Shown here in pieces: positions 1-9,340 of a stretch of DNA of 64,000 bases (positions are counted from its first letter, which is position 1; each line of letters opens with the position of its first letter). The notes under the pieces were generated by a model. The model was given only the letters and a program-made list of their open reading frames with translations. It did not search any database and had not been told where the DNA came from. The DNA is from Benzoatithermus flavus. GTDB taxonomy: Bacteria > Pseudomonadota > Alphaproteobacteria > Geminicoccales > Geminicoccaceae. The translations under genes were made by a program, and so were the position numbers. The stretch is taken from contig NZ_JBBLZC010000005.1 of assembly GCF_037908215.1 (NCBI RefSeq), positions 1 through 64,000 of the forward strand, given 5' to 3'.

Positions 1-439
1 AGACCACCGATCCGATGACCGCCTCGCCCGACACCCGCACGGGCAGCGAATTTCCACCACCTCCATGGACGCTACCCCCGGATGCGGCGATACGGAGCTC
101 GCCTGCTGCTCTCGCGAGGCGGCGATCGGCGGTGCTTGCATCGGGTTCCGATCGGCGGGGAGGAAGATGGCATACGCGAGGATTCGCAGCGGTCCTGCGA
201 GGCCGCAGTCATGGCGCGCAGCAGCATTCTCGACTTGCCGACGGAGACGATCCTGATACGTGCGCTCGATATGCTCGAGGCCGAAGCTCGCCTGCAAGCG
301 CGGTCTCGACGGGCGAGCCATGCCGACCTCCGGCTTGCTTCTGTCGCGACGCCAGGCCGAGATGGATGAAACTCCATCCGGTGCTTCGCCCGGCATCGCC
401 TACGCCCTCTGCCACGCTGTCCGAGGGCCAAACTCGAGC
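1..439. other. Left-edge stretch, no confident gene
   Basis: No complete gene is supported here. Reading the minus strand from about 100 down to the edge gives a short peptide with a protein-like look (a Gly-rich turn, then NSLPVRVSGEAVIGSVV), which resembles the C-terminal strand-turn of GlcG/UPF0303-type heme-binding proteins. The frame upstream of it is Arg/Pro-rich and not convincing, so this may be a decayed gene whose end lies left of the window. The overlapping open frames on both strands here have no recognisable domain. Confidence 0.3.
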
Positions 440-994
440 TCAGCCCAGGCTCCGCAGCCTGCCGAGACGAGGGCGGTAGAACGCCGCCCGACGTAGCACG
501 GTATCGGGGATGATACGCATGAGCCATCCTTGGTAACGAAAACAGATTTCGGCGACGATGACTGTGTCCTCGTCGCGCACGATCAGGTCCGCCGGCAGGG
601 TCGCTCGACCGCCCGCACTCCCGATCGCGCTCGCGGCAGCGAGGCTACCGGCGCCGCTCTCCTGCCAAAGGACGGTTGGCGGGCTGCCATTGTCGACCCC
701 TACGCCGCTCACGATGACGACGCCTCTTCGCGTCAGATCGAACGGTTGAACGATGTATTGTGCCGCATCGAACATGCGGTGCAAGGATGCGGAGTTCAGG
801 GTCGTCTCCCGTGAGACAAGATCGGCCATCGTGTCGGCGGCGTGCTGCAGCTTCAGGTCCAGGAGCAGGAAGCGGCCGATCTCCGCGACACCCAAGGTGA
901 GCAGGAGCAGGATGGGGAGCACGAGGGCGAACTCCACGGCCACGAGCCCGTGGCGGTCACGCCACAAATGCCCATCCGCAGCAGCTCTCAGCAC
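440..994 (-). CDS. TadE-family pseudopilin-like protein
   Basis: A 184-residue protein with the TadE signature: a short charged leader (WRDRHGLVAVEFAL) running into one hydrophobic helix at about residues 17-38, followed by a periplasmic domain. TadE/TadG proteins are minor pseudopilins of the Tad (tight adherence) type IVc pilus. The start is a GTG whose codon overlaps the stop of the preceding gene (GTGCTGA), so translation is probably coupled. It is the last gene of a three-gene minus-strand unit with the TadG-like gene and another TadE-like gene. No Flp pilin, TadA ATPase or TadB/C genes are in the window. An alternative start inside the leader cannot be excluded. Confidence 0.82.
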   Translation of the reverse strand: MLRAAADGHLWRDRHGLVAVEFALVLPILLLLTLGVAEIGRFLLLDLKLQHAADTMADLVSRETTLNSASLHRMFDAAQYIVQPFDLTRRGVVIVSGVGVDNGSPPTVLWQESGAGSLAAASAIGSAGGRATLPADLIVRDEDTVIVAEICFRYQGWLMRIIPDTVLRRAAFYRPRLGRLRSLG

Positions 995-1557
995 GGTGTG
1001 CCACCATAAGGTTCGTTGCGGACCGCGACGGAAGCACGATGGGTGATCCGCCCCATGATCGGCTGGAGCAGGCCCGTGATCGGGCCGGTATCGTAGGTCA
1101 CGACGTAGAGCACGACGTCGCAGGCGCCGCCGGTGCCGGGACGGCCCATGTCCCGATCCCACTGGCCATTGCCGTTGGTATCGACGAACGGCTCGCCGGC
1201 ATCGTATCGACCGTTCCCGTTCGCATCGGTGAACGGCTCCGGGTGACCTATGTCGCTGAAGCTCGGATAGACGAGCGTCTCGATGGTCGCTCGATCGAGA
1301 TCGACCAGGCCGAACGTGCGCTCGCCGATGATCTGCCGGATACGAGCCTCGCGGCTGACACCGCCGCCCTCGTAGCCCGTGGCTCCGTAACGCGAGGCGG
1401 CGAGCACCGCTGCCTCCAGGCTGCCGCCGACGAGGAGCATGATCGCGAGCTCGAAACTGCCCACGATCAGGAGAAGGAGCAGCGGCATCACCAGCGCGAA
1501 CTCGACGATGGCGTTTCCCGCCGGATCGCGCGCGAAGGATCGGAGGTGTTTGCGCAT
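988..1557 (-). CDS. TadE-family protein with EF-hand-like loops
   Basis: A 189-residue TadE-like protein: N-terminal motif DPAGNAIVEFALVMP, then a single membrane helix (about residues 18-45). The periplasmic part holds two consecutive calcium-loop-like stretches, DANGNGRYDAGE (111-122) and DTNGNGQWDRD (126-136), with Asp/Asn at the spacing seen in EF-hand, dockerin and thrombospondin type 3 loops. Calcium binding is inferred. The gene starts 5 bases after the tadG-like stop and overlaps the next tadE-like start, so the three form one operon. The C-terminus ends in Cys, which may form a disulfide. Confidence 0.88.
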   Translation of the reverse strand: MRKHLRSFARDPAGNAIVEFALVMPLLLLLIVGSFELAIMLLVGGSLEAAVLAASRYGATGYEGGGVSREARIRQIIGERTFGLVDLDRATIETLVYPSFSDIGHPEPFTDANGNGRYDAGEPFVDTNGNGQWDRDMGRPGTGGACDVVLYVVTYDTGPITGLLQPIMGRITHRASVAVRNEPYGGTPC

Positions 1558-1562
1558 GGCGG

Positions 1563-3017
1563 TCAGCGGGCGAGCCGCAGGTTGCTGAGCTGGCTGCCGA
1601 TGCTCTTGAACACGGTGCGCAAGGTGGCGTTGTCGGGCGAGTGAAAATAGTGCGCGGCATCGGTGGCGCAGTCGCGCATCAACACCTGTCCCGTGGCAGA
1701 CGGGGCGCTGCCGAACGTGATCGTGTAGAGCACGATCCCCTGCGCCTTGACATTGCTGCAGACGTTGCGTGTGCGCCGGTCGAGCTCGGCCTGGGTGGCG
1801 CTCGTCGTGTAGCTGTTCAGCGTCACATGCGATTCATAGGCGGTATAGGGCGATACCAGGTTCCCGTTGTAGCTGCTCACCAGCATCTGGTTGTCGCCGT
1901 CGGTGAGCACCACCATCACCTTGTCCATGTTCGGCGTGCCATAGGCGAGCGGCAGGTTGAACGGCGATCCGGCCCACAGGCCCCGCCAGCGCGGTGAGAT
2001 CACGCGCCAGCCCCAGGCGACACCCTCGCTGGTGAGCGTCCCGCCCCGCGCCTCGGGCAGCAATCCCTGGATCGCCGCGATGATGCGCGACTTCTCGGCT
2101 ACCAGCGGCGTGATCGCGGGCGGGCAGCCCGCGTTGGGCCCATAGCCTGTCATGTAGGGGACGCCGCCGGAATACCGGATCTGGCGGAGCGTGGGCGGCA
2201 CGCGCGGCGAACCCCAGTCGTTGATGAAGCTCGAGCTCGGGCCGCTCGGCGTATCCGGGTAGAGATAGCTGCGGAACGCCGCGATGCTGGGTGGATCGTC
2301 GTTCTGGTCGCGCGGCGCCGCGCGGGCCAGCACGCACCCGCCCCACGTGTCGGGGCTGAAGGCTGTCGGCGGCGCCGCCCGGGCCCGGTCGCTGGCCGCA
2401 AGGAACCCTATGTTCGCCGTGCCGACGTTGACGGCGGCGATGTAGGGCACGACGCCGACCCACAGGTTGGGCACGGTCTCGCGATCACCGTAGAGGATGT
2501 CGAGCAGCTCCGTGGCGGCGGTCTTGAGGCCGGTGATCTTGTTGCTCGACATCATCGAGTAGGTGGTATCCAGCACCAGCACGAGCTCCATGCCGCGCGT
2601 CTGGCGGTTCACCACCGTTCGGGCGCTGACCGTCACGGAGTCTCGGCCGAACAGGCGCATGAAGGTGGTGGGCATGCGGGCGGTAGCGGTCAGCGTGATC
2701 TGCCCGTCGGCCTGGGCGATATCGACTCGAAGATTGCTCAAGGCGGCGAGGTCGGGACCGGCGCCGAAATTGCTCGCGAAGAAGGAACGCGCGTCCGCCT
2801 CGACATCGGCGGGATCGATGGTGCGACCTGCCGCCAAGCCCGCGGCATCGAGGGACTTCTGCAGCTCGTTCTCGACGGTATAGGCCAGCATGGAGTCGAC
2901 CGCGATGCCGGCCGCGGCGGTGAGAGGCAGAAGCACGAGCGCGAACACCATCGCCGCATTGCCGCGCCGATCCTGCCAGAAGCATCGAAGTCGGCTCGGC
3001 CATCGGCGAGCGACCAT
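1563..3017 (-). CDS. TadG-like pilus protein with vWA domain
   Basis: A 484-residue protein. Residues about 12-40 match the TadG N-terminal motif (DRRGNAAMVFALVLLP), a leader followed by a membrane helix; residues about 140-480 form a von Willebrand factor A-like domain beginning LVLVLDTTYSM, a modified metal-site motif, and continuing VMVVLTDGDNQM. Such TadG proteins are pseudopilin-related factors of the Tad secretion/pilus system, exposed to the periplasm. The start was placed at the ATG at 3017 because a GGAGAGGAG ribosome site lies just upstream; an ATG 45 bases earlier lacks this. It is the first gene of the tad unit and is transcribed divergently from cobD. Confidence 0.87.
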   Translation of the reverse strand: MVARRWPSRLRCFWQDRRGNAAMVFALVLLPLTAAAGIAVDSMLAYTVENELQKSLDAAGLAAGRTIDPADVEADARSFFASNFGAGPDLAALSNLRVDIAQADGQITLTATARMPTTFMRLFGRDSVTVSARTVVNRQTRGMELVLVLDTTYSMMSSNKITGLKTAATELLDILYGDRETVPNLWVGVVPYIAAVNVGTANIGFLAASDRARAAPPTAFSPDTWGGCVLARAAPRDQNDDPPSIAAFRSYLYPDTPSGPSSSFINDWGSPRVPPTLRQIRYSGGVPYMTGYGPNAGCPPAITPLVAEKSRIIAAIQGLLPEARGGTLTSEGVAWGWRVISPRWRGLWAGSPFNLPLAYGTPNMDKVMVVLTDGDNQMLVSSYNGNLVSPYTAYESHVTLNSYTTSATQAELDRRTRNVCSNVKAQGIVLYTITFGSAPSATGQVLMRDCATDAAHYFHSPDNATLRTVFKSIGSQLSNLRLAR

Positions 3018-3109
3018 GAGCTCTCCTCTCCCCCGCGCAGCGGACGGCGCGACTGTTCTCAACCATCCCGTCGGCGAGCATAAAGGCCGGAAATGAGCGA
3101 TCCGTTAAC

Positions 3110-3130
3110 ATCCGTCCTCGCCCGACGGAT
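3110..3130. other. Small inverted repeat between tadG and cobD
   Basis: ATCCGTC and GACGGAT form a perfect 7-base inverted repeat with a 7-base loop, in the 140-base divergent region between the tad unit and cobD. It could be an operator for either gene or a weak hairpin; nothing identifies the regulator. Confidence 0.3.
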
Positions 3131-3157
3131 TTCTACCATTGCGCTAGTGGAGAGCGA

Positions 3158-4141
3158 ATGCTTCTCGAGTTCCCACTCTGGCTGCTGCCGACGCTCCTCA
3201 TCGCCCTCGCCTGCGATGCGCTTTTCGGCGAGCCGGGCTGGCTCTATCGTCGCGTGCCTCATCCAGTGGTGCTGATCGGACGCAGCATCGGTTGGCTGGA
3301 GGCCCGCCTTCTCGTGCCCGTGGCAGCCGAAGGACGGAAGCGCATCATGGGTATCATCCTGCTGATCATCGTCACCATGGGCGCTGCGGGGCTCGGCTTC
3401 ATCCTCCATCTCGGTCTCCGGATCATGCCAGGGGGATGGCTGCTGGAAGGACTGCTTGCGAGCACCCTTCTGGCTCAGCGCAGCCTGGTCGAGCACGTCG
3501 CTGCCGTGGCGACGGGGCTCGAGCAGAGCCTTGCCGAGGGTCGCAAGGCCGTGTCCATGATCGTCGGCCGCGACCCGGAGCGGCTCGATGCGGCCGGAGT
3601 CGGACGGGCCGCGGTCGAATCGCTGGCCGAGAATCTGTCGGATGGGGTCGTGGCACCGCTGTTCTGGATGGTCGTGGCCGGGCTGCCGGGTCTGCTCGCC
3701 TACAAGGCGGTCAACACGCTGGACAGCATGATCGGCCACAAGAGCGAGCGCTACCGTGCCTTCGGCTGGGCCAGCGCGCGCCTCGACGATCTCATGAACC
3801 TGATCCCGGCGAGGCTCACCGGCCTCCTGCTCTGCTGCGCTGGCACCTTTTGGCGGCAGGCAAGATTTTCTTCATCCATCCGCATCATGCTGCGAGATGC
3901 GCCCGAGCACCGCTCGCCCAACGCCGGTTGGCCGGAGGCGGCGATGGCGGCTGCCCTCGGTCTGCGGCTGGCAGGTCCGCGCGTCTATGGTGGAGTGGTG
4001 GTGGCCGATGGCTGGATGGGCCACGGGAGGAGCGAGGTCGATGCTACCGATATCCGCCGTGCCGTGGCGCTCGCTTGGGCCGCTTGGTGGCTGGCGGTCA
4101 TCGCGCTCCTGCTCGCTCTGCTTCTTTCGGTCAGCATCTGA
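3158..4141 (+). CDS. cobD: Adenosylcobinamide-phosphate synthase CobD/CbiB
   Basis: CobD/CbiB joins the aminopropanol arm to adenosylcobyric acid in cobalamin synthesis, at the inner membrane. The 327-residue product has the family pattern: DALFGEP near the N-terminus, HPVVLIGR, the conserved VNTLDSMIGHKSERY block, RLDDLMNLIPARL and a final EVDATDIRRAVAL stretch, with several membrane segments. The ATG follows a GGAGAG ribosome site. It converges on cobQ, the two reading frames overlapping by 11 bases at their ends. No other cob gene and no cobalamin riboswitch was recognised near it, so the rest of the pathway must be elsewhere. Confidence 0.97.
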   Translation: MLLEFPLWLLPTLLIALACDALFGEPGWLYRRVPHPVVLIGRSIGWLEARLLVPVAAEGRKRIMGIILLIIVTMGAAGLGFILHLGLRIMPGGWLLEGLLASTLLAQRSLVEHVAAVATGLEQSLAEGRKAVSMIVGRDPERLDAAGVGRAAVESLAENLSDGVVAPLFWMVVAGLPGLLAYKAVNTLDSMIGHKSERYRAFGWASARLDDLMNLIPARLTGLLLCCAGTFWRQARFSSSIRIMLRDAPEHRSPNAGWPEAAMAAALGLRLAGPRVYGGVVVADGWMGHGRSEVDATDIRRAVALAWAAWWLAVIALLLALLLSVSI

Positions 4142-5639
4142 GCCTGTCGTCGGCCCGCGCGATGGCGAGCAGCCGATCGAGATCGAGGCAGCGCTCGAGA
4201 TGGGCAGCCAGCCCATCGAGCGCTGCCTCGATCCGTGCCTCGTAGGCCACCTCCTCCCCCGTCCGTCGTCGGATACGGTCGAGGAACGCGCGGCGAAAGC
4301 CATCGGCGGCGAAGATACCGTGGAGGTAGCAGCCCATTACCCGTCCGTCCGAGCTCACAGCTCCATCGAAGTCCCTGCCCATGCGCAGCATGGGGCGGGA
4401 ACGGCCCGGCCCGTCGGTGCGACCCATGTGGATCTCGTAGCCTTGCATCCTCTCGCCGGTCGCGAGTTCCTCGGCCTCCCGCAAGGCCAGTGTCTTCACG
4501 GGCTCGAGCACGGTATCGACCTCGAGCAGGCCCAGCCCCGGCGCCTCGCCTGGAGCACCCTCGAGACCCAAGGGGTCCGCGATCCACCGCCCAAGCATCT
4601 GATAGCCGCCGCACAGGCCGAGCACCCGGCCGCCACGCCGCACATGAGCCAGGATGTCGACGTCCCATCCTTCGCGACGAAGCGCTGCGAGATCGGCGAG
4701 CGTCGCCTTGCTGCCGGAGAGGAGGACGAGGTCGGTCTCGGGCGGCAGAGGCTGCCCCGGCTCGAGGATGCGCACATGCACGTTCGGTTCGGCTACGAGC
4801 GGATCGAGATCATCGAAGTTGGCGAGCCGCGGCAGGCGTGGCACGGCGATCGTGATCGGCCGCTCGCCCTCTGCGGCACGAGCGCCACCGGCGAGCTCGG
4901 CCAGACCCAGGATGTCCTCCTTGGGAAGATCGCGGGCTCGCTCGAACCAGGTCACCACACCCAACGGCTCGAGCCCGGTTCGGGCCGTAATGATCGGGTG
5001 AGCGCCATCGAACAGGGAAGGATCACCACGGAACTTGTTGACGATATAGCCCCGCAGCAGCGCCCGCTCTTCCGGCTCGAGCAGCGCCACCGTACCCACG
5101 AGCTGAGCGACCACCCCGCCGCGCTCGATGTCGCCTGCGAGTACGACTGGCACGCGGGCCGCACAGGCGAAGCCCATGTTGGCGATATCGCCGGTCCGCA
5201 GATTGATCTCGGCCGGGCTGCCTGCACCTTCGACGATGACGAGATCGGCCGCAGCCCGGAGCCGTGCGAAGCTCTCGAGCACGGCGGGCAGGAGCTGCGG
5301 CTTCAACGCATGATAGTCGCGAGCGCTGCAGCTCCGCAGGACTCGCCCTCGCACCACGACCTGGGCCCCGGTCTCGCTCTCGGGCTTCAGCAGCACGGGG
5401 TTCATATCGACCAAAGGCGCTGCCCCGCAGGCTCGCGCCTGCAGCGCCTGGGCACGACCGATCTCGCCGCCATCGGCGGTCACGGCGGCGTTGTTGCTCA
5501 TATTCTGCGGCTTGAACGGCCGCACGACGAGACCCCGCCGCACGAAAGCTCGGCAGAGGCCTGCCACGAGGAGCGACTTGCCGGCATTCGAGCAAGTACC
5601 CTGGATCATCAGTGAGGTCGCGCACATGACGGGGTTCAT
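4131..5639 (-). CDS. cobQ: Cobyric acid synthase CobQ
   Basis: CobQ amidates four side chains of adenosylcobyrinic acid a,c-diamide using glutamine and ATP. The N-terminal dethiobiotin-synthetase-like ATPase starts IQGTCSNAGKS, followed by RPFKPQNMSNNA and EGAGSPAEINLR; the C-terminal class I glutamine amidotransferase has its nucleophile in LGLCGGYQMLG and the histidine in CYLHGIF. Length 502 residues fits the family. The start is the ATG at 5639 (MNPV); a second ATG four codons later is equally possible, and no strong ribosome site decides. The upstream flank is the decayed IS21-containing region, so part of its original promoter context may have been lost. Confidence 0.96.
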   Translation of the reverse strand: MNPVMCATSLMIQGTCSNAGKSLLVAGLCRAFVRRGLVVRPFKPQNMSNNAAVTADGGEIGRAQALQARACGAAPLVDMNPVLLKPESETGAQVVVRGRVLRSCSARDYHALKPQLLPAVLESFARLRAAADLVIVEGAGSPAEINLRTGDIANMGFACAARVPVVLAGDIERGGVVAQLVGTVALLEPEERALLRGYIVNKFRGDPSLFDGAHPIITARTGLEPLGVVTWFERARDLPKEDILGLAELAGGARAAEGERPITIAVPRLPRLANFDDLDPLVAEPNVHVRILEPGQPLPPETDLVLLSGSKATLADLAALRREGWDVDILAHVRRGGRVLGLCGGYQMLGRWIADPLGLEGAPGEAPGLGLLEVDTVLEPVKTLALREAEELATGERMQGYEIHMGRTDGPGRSRPMLRMGRDFDGAVSSDGRVMGCYLHGIFAADGFRRAFLDRIRRRTGEEVAYEARIEAALDGLAAHLERCLDLDRLLAIARADDRLRC

Positions 5640-6629
5640 GGCCGGCCGTTTGTGCGAGATCAAGCACGATGACGTAGTTGAACCGCGCCGGGATTGCCGG
5701 AGGCGGTTTCGTCTGGCGACTGCGCCGCCGCGGCGGGCGCCGCCAGCCCGGCATGGCGGCACGTTCCCGATCGGCCCGGGCCGGCGGCGGTGGCCGAGCC
5801 GGTCGCCCCGGGCGAGGGTGGCGAGCTCGACCGCCGCCACGCCGCACCCAGGCCCGCACCGCCGCCCGACCGCGGTCTCGAACCGGCCATCGATCGGCTC
5901 GGCCGCGGCCGCGGCACGGCTGTCGCCGACGCTGCCGACGGCAGGCGCGATCCCGTCGGGCGTGCCCGCCCGGCCGGCCAGGCGCTCGGTGTCGCGGATC
6001 GACGGGGACTGCCCCGCGATCGCGGTGGTGGACGAGCCCGCCGCCCGGCACGGGAGCACGCGCGTGCAGCGCCGGCGCGTCGGGCACCGAGCCGGCCCGC
6101 GCCGGGGGTGCCCCCCGCCCGCCGACGATCCGCCGGGCGCAGGCGGCGATCACGCGGGCCACACGGGCGAACCCCTGCCGGGTCGCCACGCACGTGCAGG
6201 CCGCGAGCCCGAGCGCGGTCGGGTGCCGCGCCCGGAACCGCCGGTTCACCCGGTCGGCCGGGCCGGGTGCTGGCGGCGCGCGTGGTGCGGCGCTCCCTGC
6301 CGCGCACCACGCCCTCGGGGCCCATGGCGCGTCTCGGCCGGGCCACGGTGCGACGGGCGACGCCCTCCCGCCGTCAGATCTCGCGCACGCCGTGGACGCC
6401 GAAGTCCGCCCCCCGGACCCGGCGGACGTGCCCGCGCCGCCGGACGGCACGCTTCGTCCGCGCCGGCGCCGCGGATCGCCGCCGCCTGCGCGGCGTGCTC
6501 CTCTTCCTGCTCGCGTCCGAGGCGGACGGCGCGCGCGGCTCCGCCGGGTACGGCTCCGTCGTTCCCATGGCTGCATCCGTCCCAAAGCGGAGCCTTCGGG
6601 AAGCCCGGCGCGGTTCAACCGCACCCATC
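5640..6629. other. Decayed, extremely GC-rich stretch without a gene
   Basis: All six frames give Arg/Pro/Ala/Gly-rich low-complexity peptides, and long open frames exist on both strands only because stop codons are rare at this GC content. No domain, start signal or consistent codon bias was found. As the stretch leads into the tail of an istA pseudogene, the simplest view is a heavily mutated IS21 istA and flanking debris. Confidence 0.5.
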
Positions 6630-6740
6630 AGGATCTCGCTTGTGCACCACGGCCGCTCGATCCTGCCGAGGCGGATCAGGAAGCCGCGCGACGCCGAGCC
6701 CCCGCGACACGCCAACATCCGCGGCCAGGGCTACGGCCAC
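6630..6740 (+). pseudogene. istA transposase C-terminal remnant (IS21 family)
   Basis: The plus-strand frame ending at about 6740 reads SILPRRIRKPRDAEPPRHANIRGQ-GYGH in substance, matching the conserved IstA tail, where a HANIRG-type motif and Tyr-rich end lie immediately before istB. The stop that normally follows the final His has become CGA. Upstream the frame is unrecognisable. The remnant lies just before the istB remnant, in the order of IS21-type elements. The match is by recalled family sequence, not by a search. Confidence 0.6.
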
Positions 6741-6757
6741 CGAGCAAGGGCGATCCG

Positions 6758-7255
6758 ATGCTCACCCATCCCCGCGCGCCTGCCGGCGCCGGGCCGCACC
6801 GCCATGGCCGAGGCGTTCGCCGCGCAGCACCACTAGCCCGGTCTCGCGGCGCTTGCCTTCGAGAAGCGCCCGGCGCTCCTGCTCGAGCACGAGACCACCG
6901 CGCGAGAACGAGCGGCTGGTGACCCGGCCCGAGTTCGCGGCCCTGCGCCAGGCGGCCGGATCGACCGCCGGCAGAACCTGCTGCGCGTCGACCCGCCCCG
7001 GGGTGGGCCAGAGCCGGATCGCCTGCGCGCCCGGCCACGAGGCCTACCGCGACGACCGATCGGCGCTCTACCGCCGCGTGCCACGCCTGCTCGAGAAGAA
7101 CCTCACCCGGGTACCGCCGCCGGTCCCCGACGGCGGGGCCTCGCCCCGCGCATCGCCGCGCCGCGACCCGCTGGAGATCGTGGACGATCGCCACGACCGC
7201 GGCGCGGCCATCGTCACCGGCCAGCCGCCGGTCGAGCATGGGCACGAGATCCATC
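6758..7255 (+). pseudogene. istB helper ATPase pseudogene (IS21 family)
   Basis: IstB is the AAA+ helper of IS21 transposition. From the ATG at 6758 the peptide begins MLTHP as in IstB. After a frame change it reads AMAEAFAAQHH, an in-frame stop, then LAALAFEKRPALLLEHE and RLVTRPEFAALRQ. The Walker A region has become RPGVGQSRIACAPGHEA (family: GPTGVGKSWIACALGHKA), followed by YRDDRSALYRRVPRLLE, and another frame carries DPLEIVDDRHDRGAAIVTGQ, the IstB C-terminal part. A missing start-proximal frame, an internal stop and a lost Walker lysine show it is dead. Terminal repeats of the element could not be located. Confidence 0.82.
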
Positions 7256-7282
7256 GGCAGCCCGGGCAGGAAGGGGAGGAGA

Positions 7283-9340
7283 TCAGCTTCGCCCCTCCCG
7301 CCACCAGGCGACGGTGGCAGCGCCCAGCAGGAACGCCAGCGCCAGCCAGGCCGGCAGGAGCGGAGTCTCGCTCATGCCCAGCACACGGTAGGCGCCTTTG
7401 TGCTCGATGCCGAGCCAGCCGCGGCCGAAGGCGCGGCGGTGGGGCTCGATGCGGCGGAGATCGGGAACGCCGTCCGTGGCGAGCCAGCGCACCGTGCCGC
7501 CGCTGGCTTCGGCGAAGGGAGCGACGATCCTGTCGGTGGCGCGCATGTCGGCGAGCTCGACGGGGGCGATCGGACGCGGCGAGACGTAGGCCGTGTGCTC
7601 GCCGGCGGCGATGCGGTAGACACCGTCCTCTTCCGCCTTGAAGCGGGCGCGGGCGACGCCGTCGGCCTCGGGTACCAGATGCAGCGGCTGCTCCCTGCCC
7701 GAGGGCGTGGTGACGGTGGCATCCACGGGTCTGCTCTCGAGCGACTGGCGCTCGACCAGGATCTCGTCGCCCGACGAGCGGGCGTGCAGTGCCTCCTCCT
7801 CGAGCTGCGGCTCCTTCATCAGCCAGTGGACGAGGCGGCGCAGGAGCAGCGCCTGCGGGCCGCCACCCTCGAAGCCGCGCGCCCAGAGCCAGGCATGATC
7901 GGAAAGAAGCTGCGCCACCCGGCCCTCGCCGACACGCTTCAGGATCAGAAGTGGCCGGTCGGCGACGCCGGTCATCAGCACCTGTGCGTCCTCGGCCTCG
8001 ACGTCGACCTGGCGGAACCAGCGCCCCCACGGGGGCTCGCCGCCGTCCGGCCCCAAGCCTGCCGTCACCGGATGGCGGCGGCCGACCTCGGTGAGGGTGG
8101 GCTTGAAGCCGCGCTCGAACAGCTCGCCCGAGGGCCGGCCCGGCAGCACGCGGGCGAGCGGGGTGCGGTAGAGGCTCATGGGCTCGGTGAACTGCGGGCC
8201 CGAGGCCTCGAGGAGAGCCCCCCCTTTCTCGACGTAGCGGGCGACGTTCTCGAGATAGACCGAGGGCAGAAGGCCGCGGCGGGAGTAACGGTCGAAGATG
8301 ATGAGGTCGAACTCGTTGAGCTTGACCTCGAACAGCTCGCGCGAGGGGAAAGCGATCAGCGCCAGCTCCCGGATCGGCGTGCCGTCCTGCTTCTCGGGCG
8401 GGCGCAGGATGGTGAAGTGGACGAGATCGACCGCCGGATCGGCCTTCAGGAGATTGCGCCAGACGCGCAGGCCCGGATAGGGCTGGCCCGAGACCAGGAG
8501 CACGCGCAGGCGGTCGCGCACGCCGCTGACCTCGACCACGGCGCGGTTGTTGAGCGTCGTGAGCTCGCCGGGGCGGACGGCAGCCTCGGCCTCGAGGACG
8601 GTGGTGCCGGCCTTGTCGAGCTTGAAGGGGATCCTGGTCGGCTCGCCCGGCTTCACCGCGAGCCGGCTCACGACCCTGCCATCCTGGCGCAGCGTGACCG
8701 GCACGGTGCCGTCGCTGCCGAGAGCGCCATCCTCGACCCGCACCACGAGCGCTTGCTGCTCACCCACCACGCCGAAGCTCGGCGCCTGTTCGATCGTGAG
8801 CTGGCGGTCGCTCTCGCCGGGCCGGCCGGTGAGGAGCACGTGCAGCGGTGCCGGGCCGTCGAAGGTCGCGGGATCGGCCGGAGCGTCGTGGACCTCGCCG
8901 TCGGTCAGCGCGATCACCGCCCCCAGCCGCGCGCGGTCGCTTTCCGCCAAGGCCTCGTTCAGCCGCGAGAACAGCCTGGTGCCCTGCCGGGCTTCGCCTT
9001 CGAGCGGAACCTCGCGCAGCTCGATCCCCGGCATGTGGGCGAGACGCTCGCGTAGAGCACGCTCGGCCTCAGCGAGCTGGGCCGGGCGATCGCCCAGGCT
9101 CTGGCTCGGCGAGCGGTCGGCGAGGAGCAGCACGAGATCGTCGAGGGGTGCCCGCTCCTCGCGGCGCAGGATCGGGTTCGCGAGGAAGAGGAGAAGCAGG
9201 GTCAGGAACAGGAGCCGCCAGACCGCACCTCGGGCCCGGCGCCAGAACGAGAACGCGACGAGCACGAGGCCGATTGCTGTCAGCGCGGCGAGGAGCCACC
9301 AGGGGAGATGCGGGTCGAGGACGAGGCTGAAGGCGCTCAT
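7283..9340 (-). CDS. Membrane protein with glutamine-amidotransferase-like domain
   Basis: A 685-residue protein with two N-terminal membrane helices (about residues 13-33 and 40-58), a long periplasmic region and a final helix near residues 660-680. After a region like a degenerate vWA fold (DDLVLLLADRSPSQS), residues about 285-480 look like the class I glutamine-amidotransferase-like fold found in this family (LLVSGQPYPGLRVWRNLL, IIFDRYSRRG, VEKGGALLEASGP). No catalytic triad is evident, so no enzyme activity is claimed. The start ATG overlaps the stop of the DUF4159 gene (ATGA), and it is the last gene of the MoxR-DUF58-DUF4159 unit. Similar units are widespread in Alphaproteobacteria; the function is not established. 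Confidence 0.8.
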   Translation of the reverse strand: MSAFSLVLDPHLPWWLLAALTAIGLVLVAFSFWRRARGAVWRLLFLTLLLLFLANPILRREERAPLDDLVLLLADRSPSQSLGDRPAQLAEAERALRERLAHMPGIELREVPLEGEARQGTRLFSRLNEALAESDRARLGAVIALTDGEVHDAPADPATFDGPAPLHVLLTGRPGESDRQLTIEQAPSFGVVGEQQALVVRVEDGALGSDGTVPVTLRQDGRVVSRLAVKPGEPTRIPFKLDKAGTTVLEAEAAVRPGELTTLNNRAVVEVSGVRDRLRVLLVSGQPYPGLRVWRNLLKADPAVDLVHFTILRPPEKQDGTPIRELALIAFPSRELFEVKLNEFDLIIFDRYSRRGLLPSVYLENVARYVEKGGALLEASGPQFTEPMSLYRTPLARVLPGRPSGELFERGFKPTLTEVGRRHPVTAGLGPDGGEPPWGRWFRQVDVEAEDAQVLMTGVADRPLLILKRVGEGRVAQLLSDHAWLWARGFEGGGPQALLLRRLVHWLMKEPQLEEEALHARSSGDEILVERQSLESRPVDATVTTPSGREQPLHLVPEADGVARARFKAEEDGVYRIAAGEHTAYVSPRPIAPVELADMRATDRIVAPFAEASGGTVRWLATDGVPDLRRIEPHRRAFGRGWLGIEHKGAYRVLGMSETPLLPAWLALAFLLGAATVAWWREGRS

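Noticed and set aside
3018..3157. Cobalamin riboswitch before cobD
   Set aside because: No B12 box or extended paired structure was found in the 140-base region; only a 7-base inverted repeat is present. The region before cobQ also lacks one.
5491..7641. Long plus-strand frames across the GC-rich stretch before istB
   Set aside because: Arg/Pro/Ala runs with no domain; the identifiable istA and istB pieces require frame changes, showing decay.
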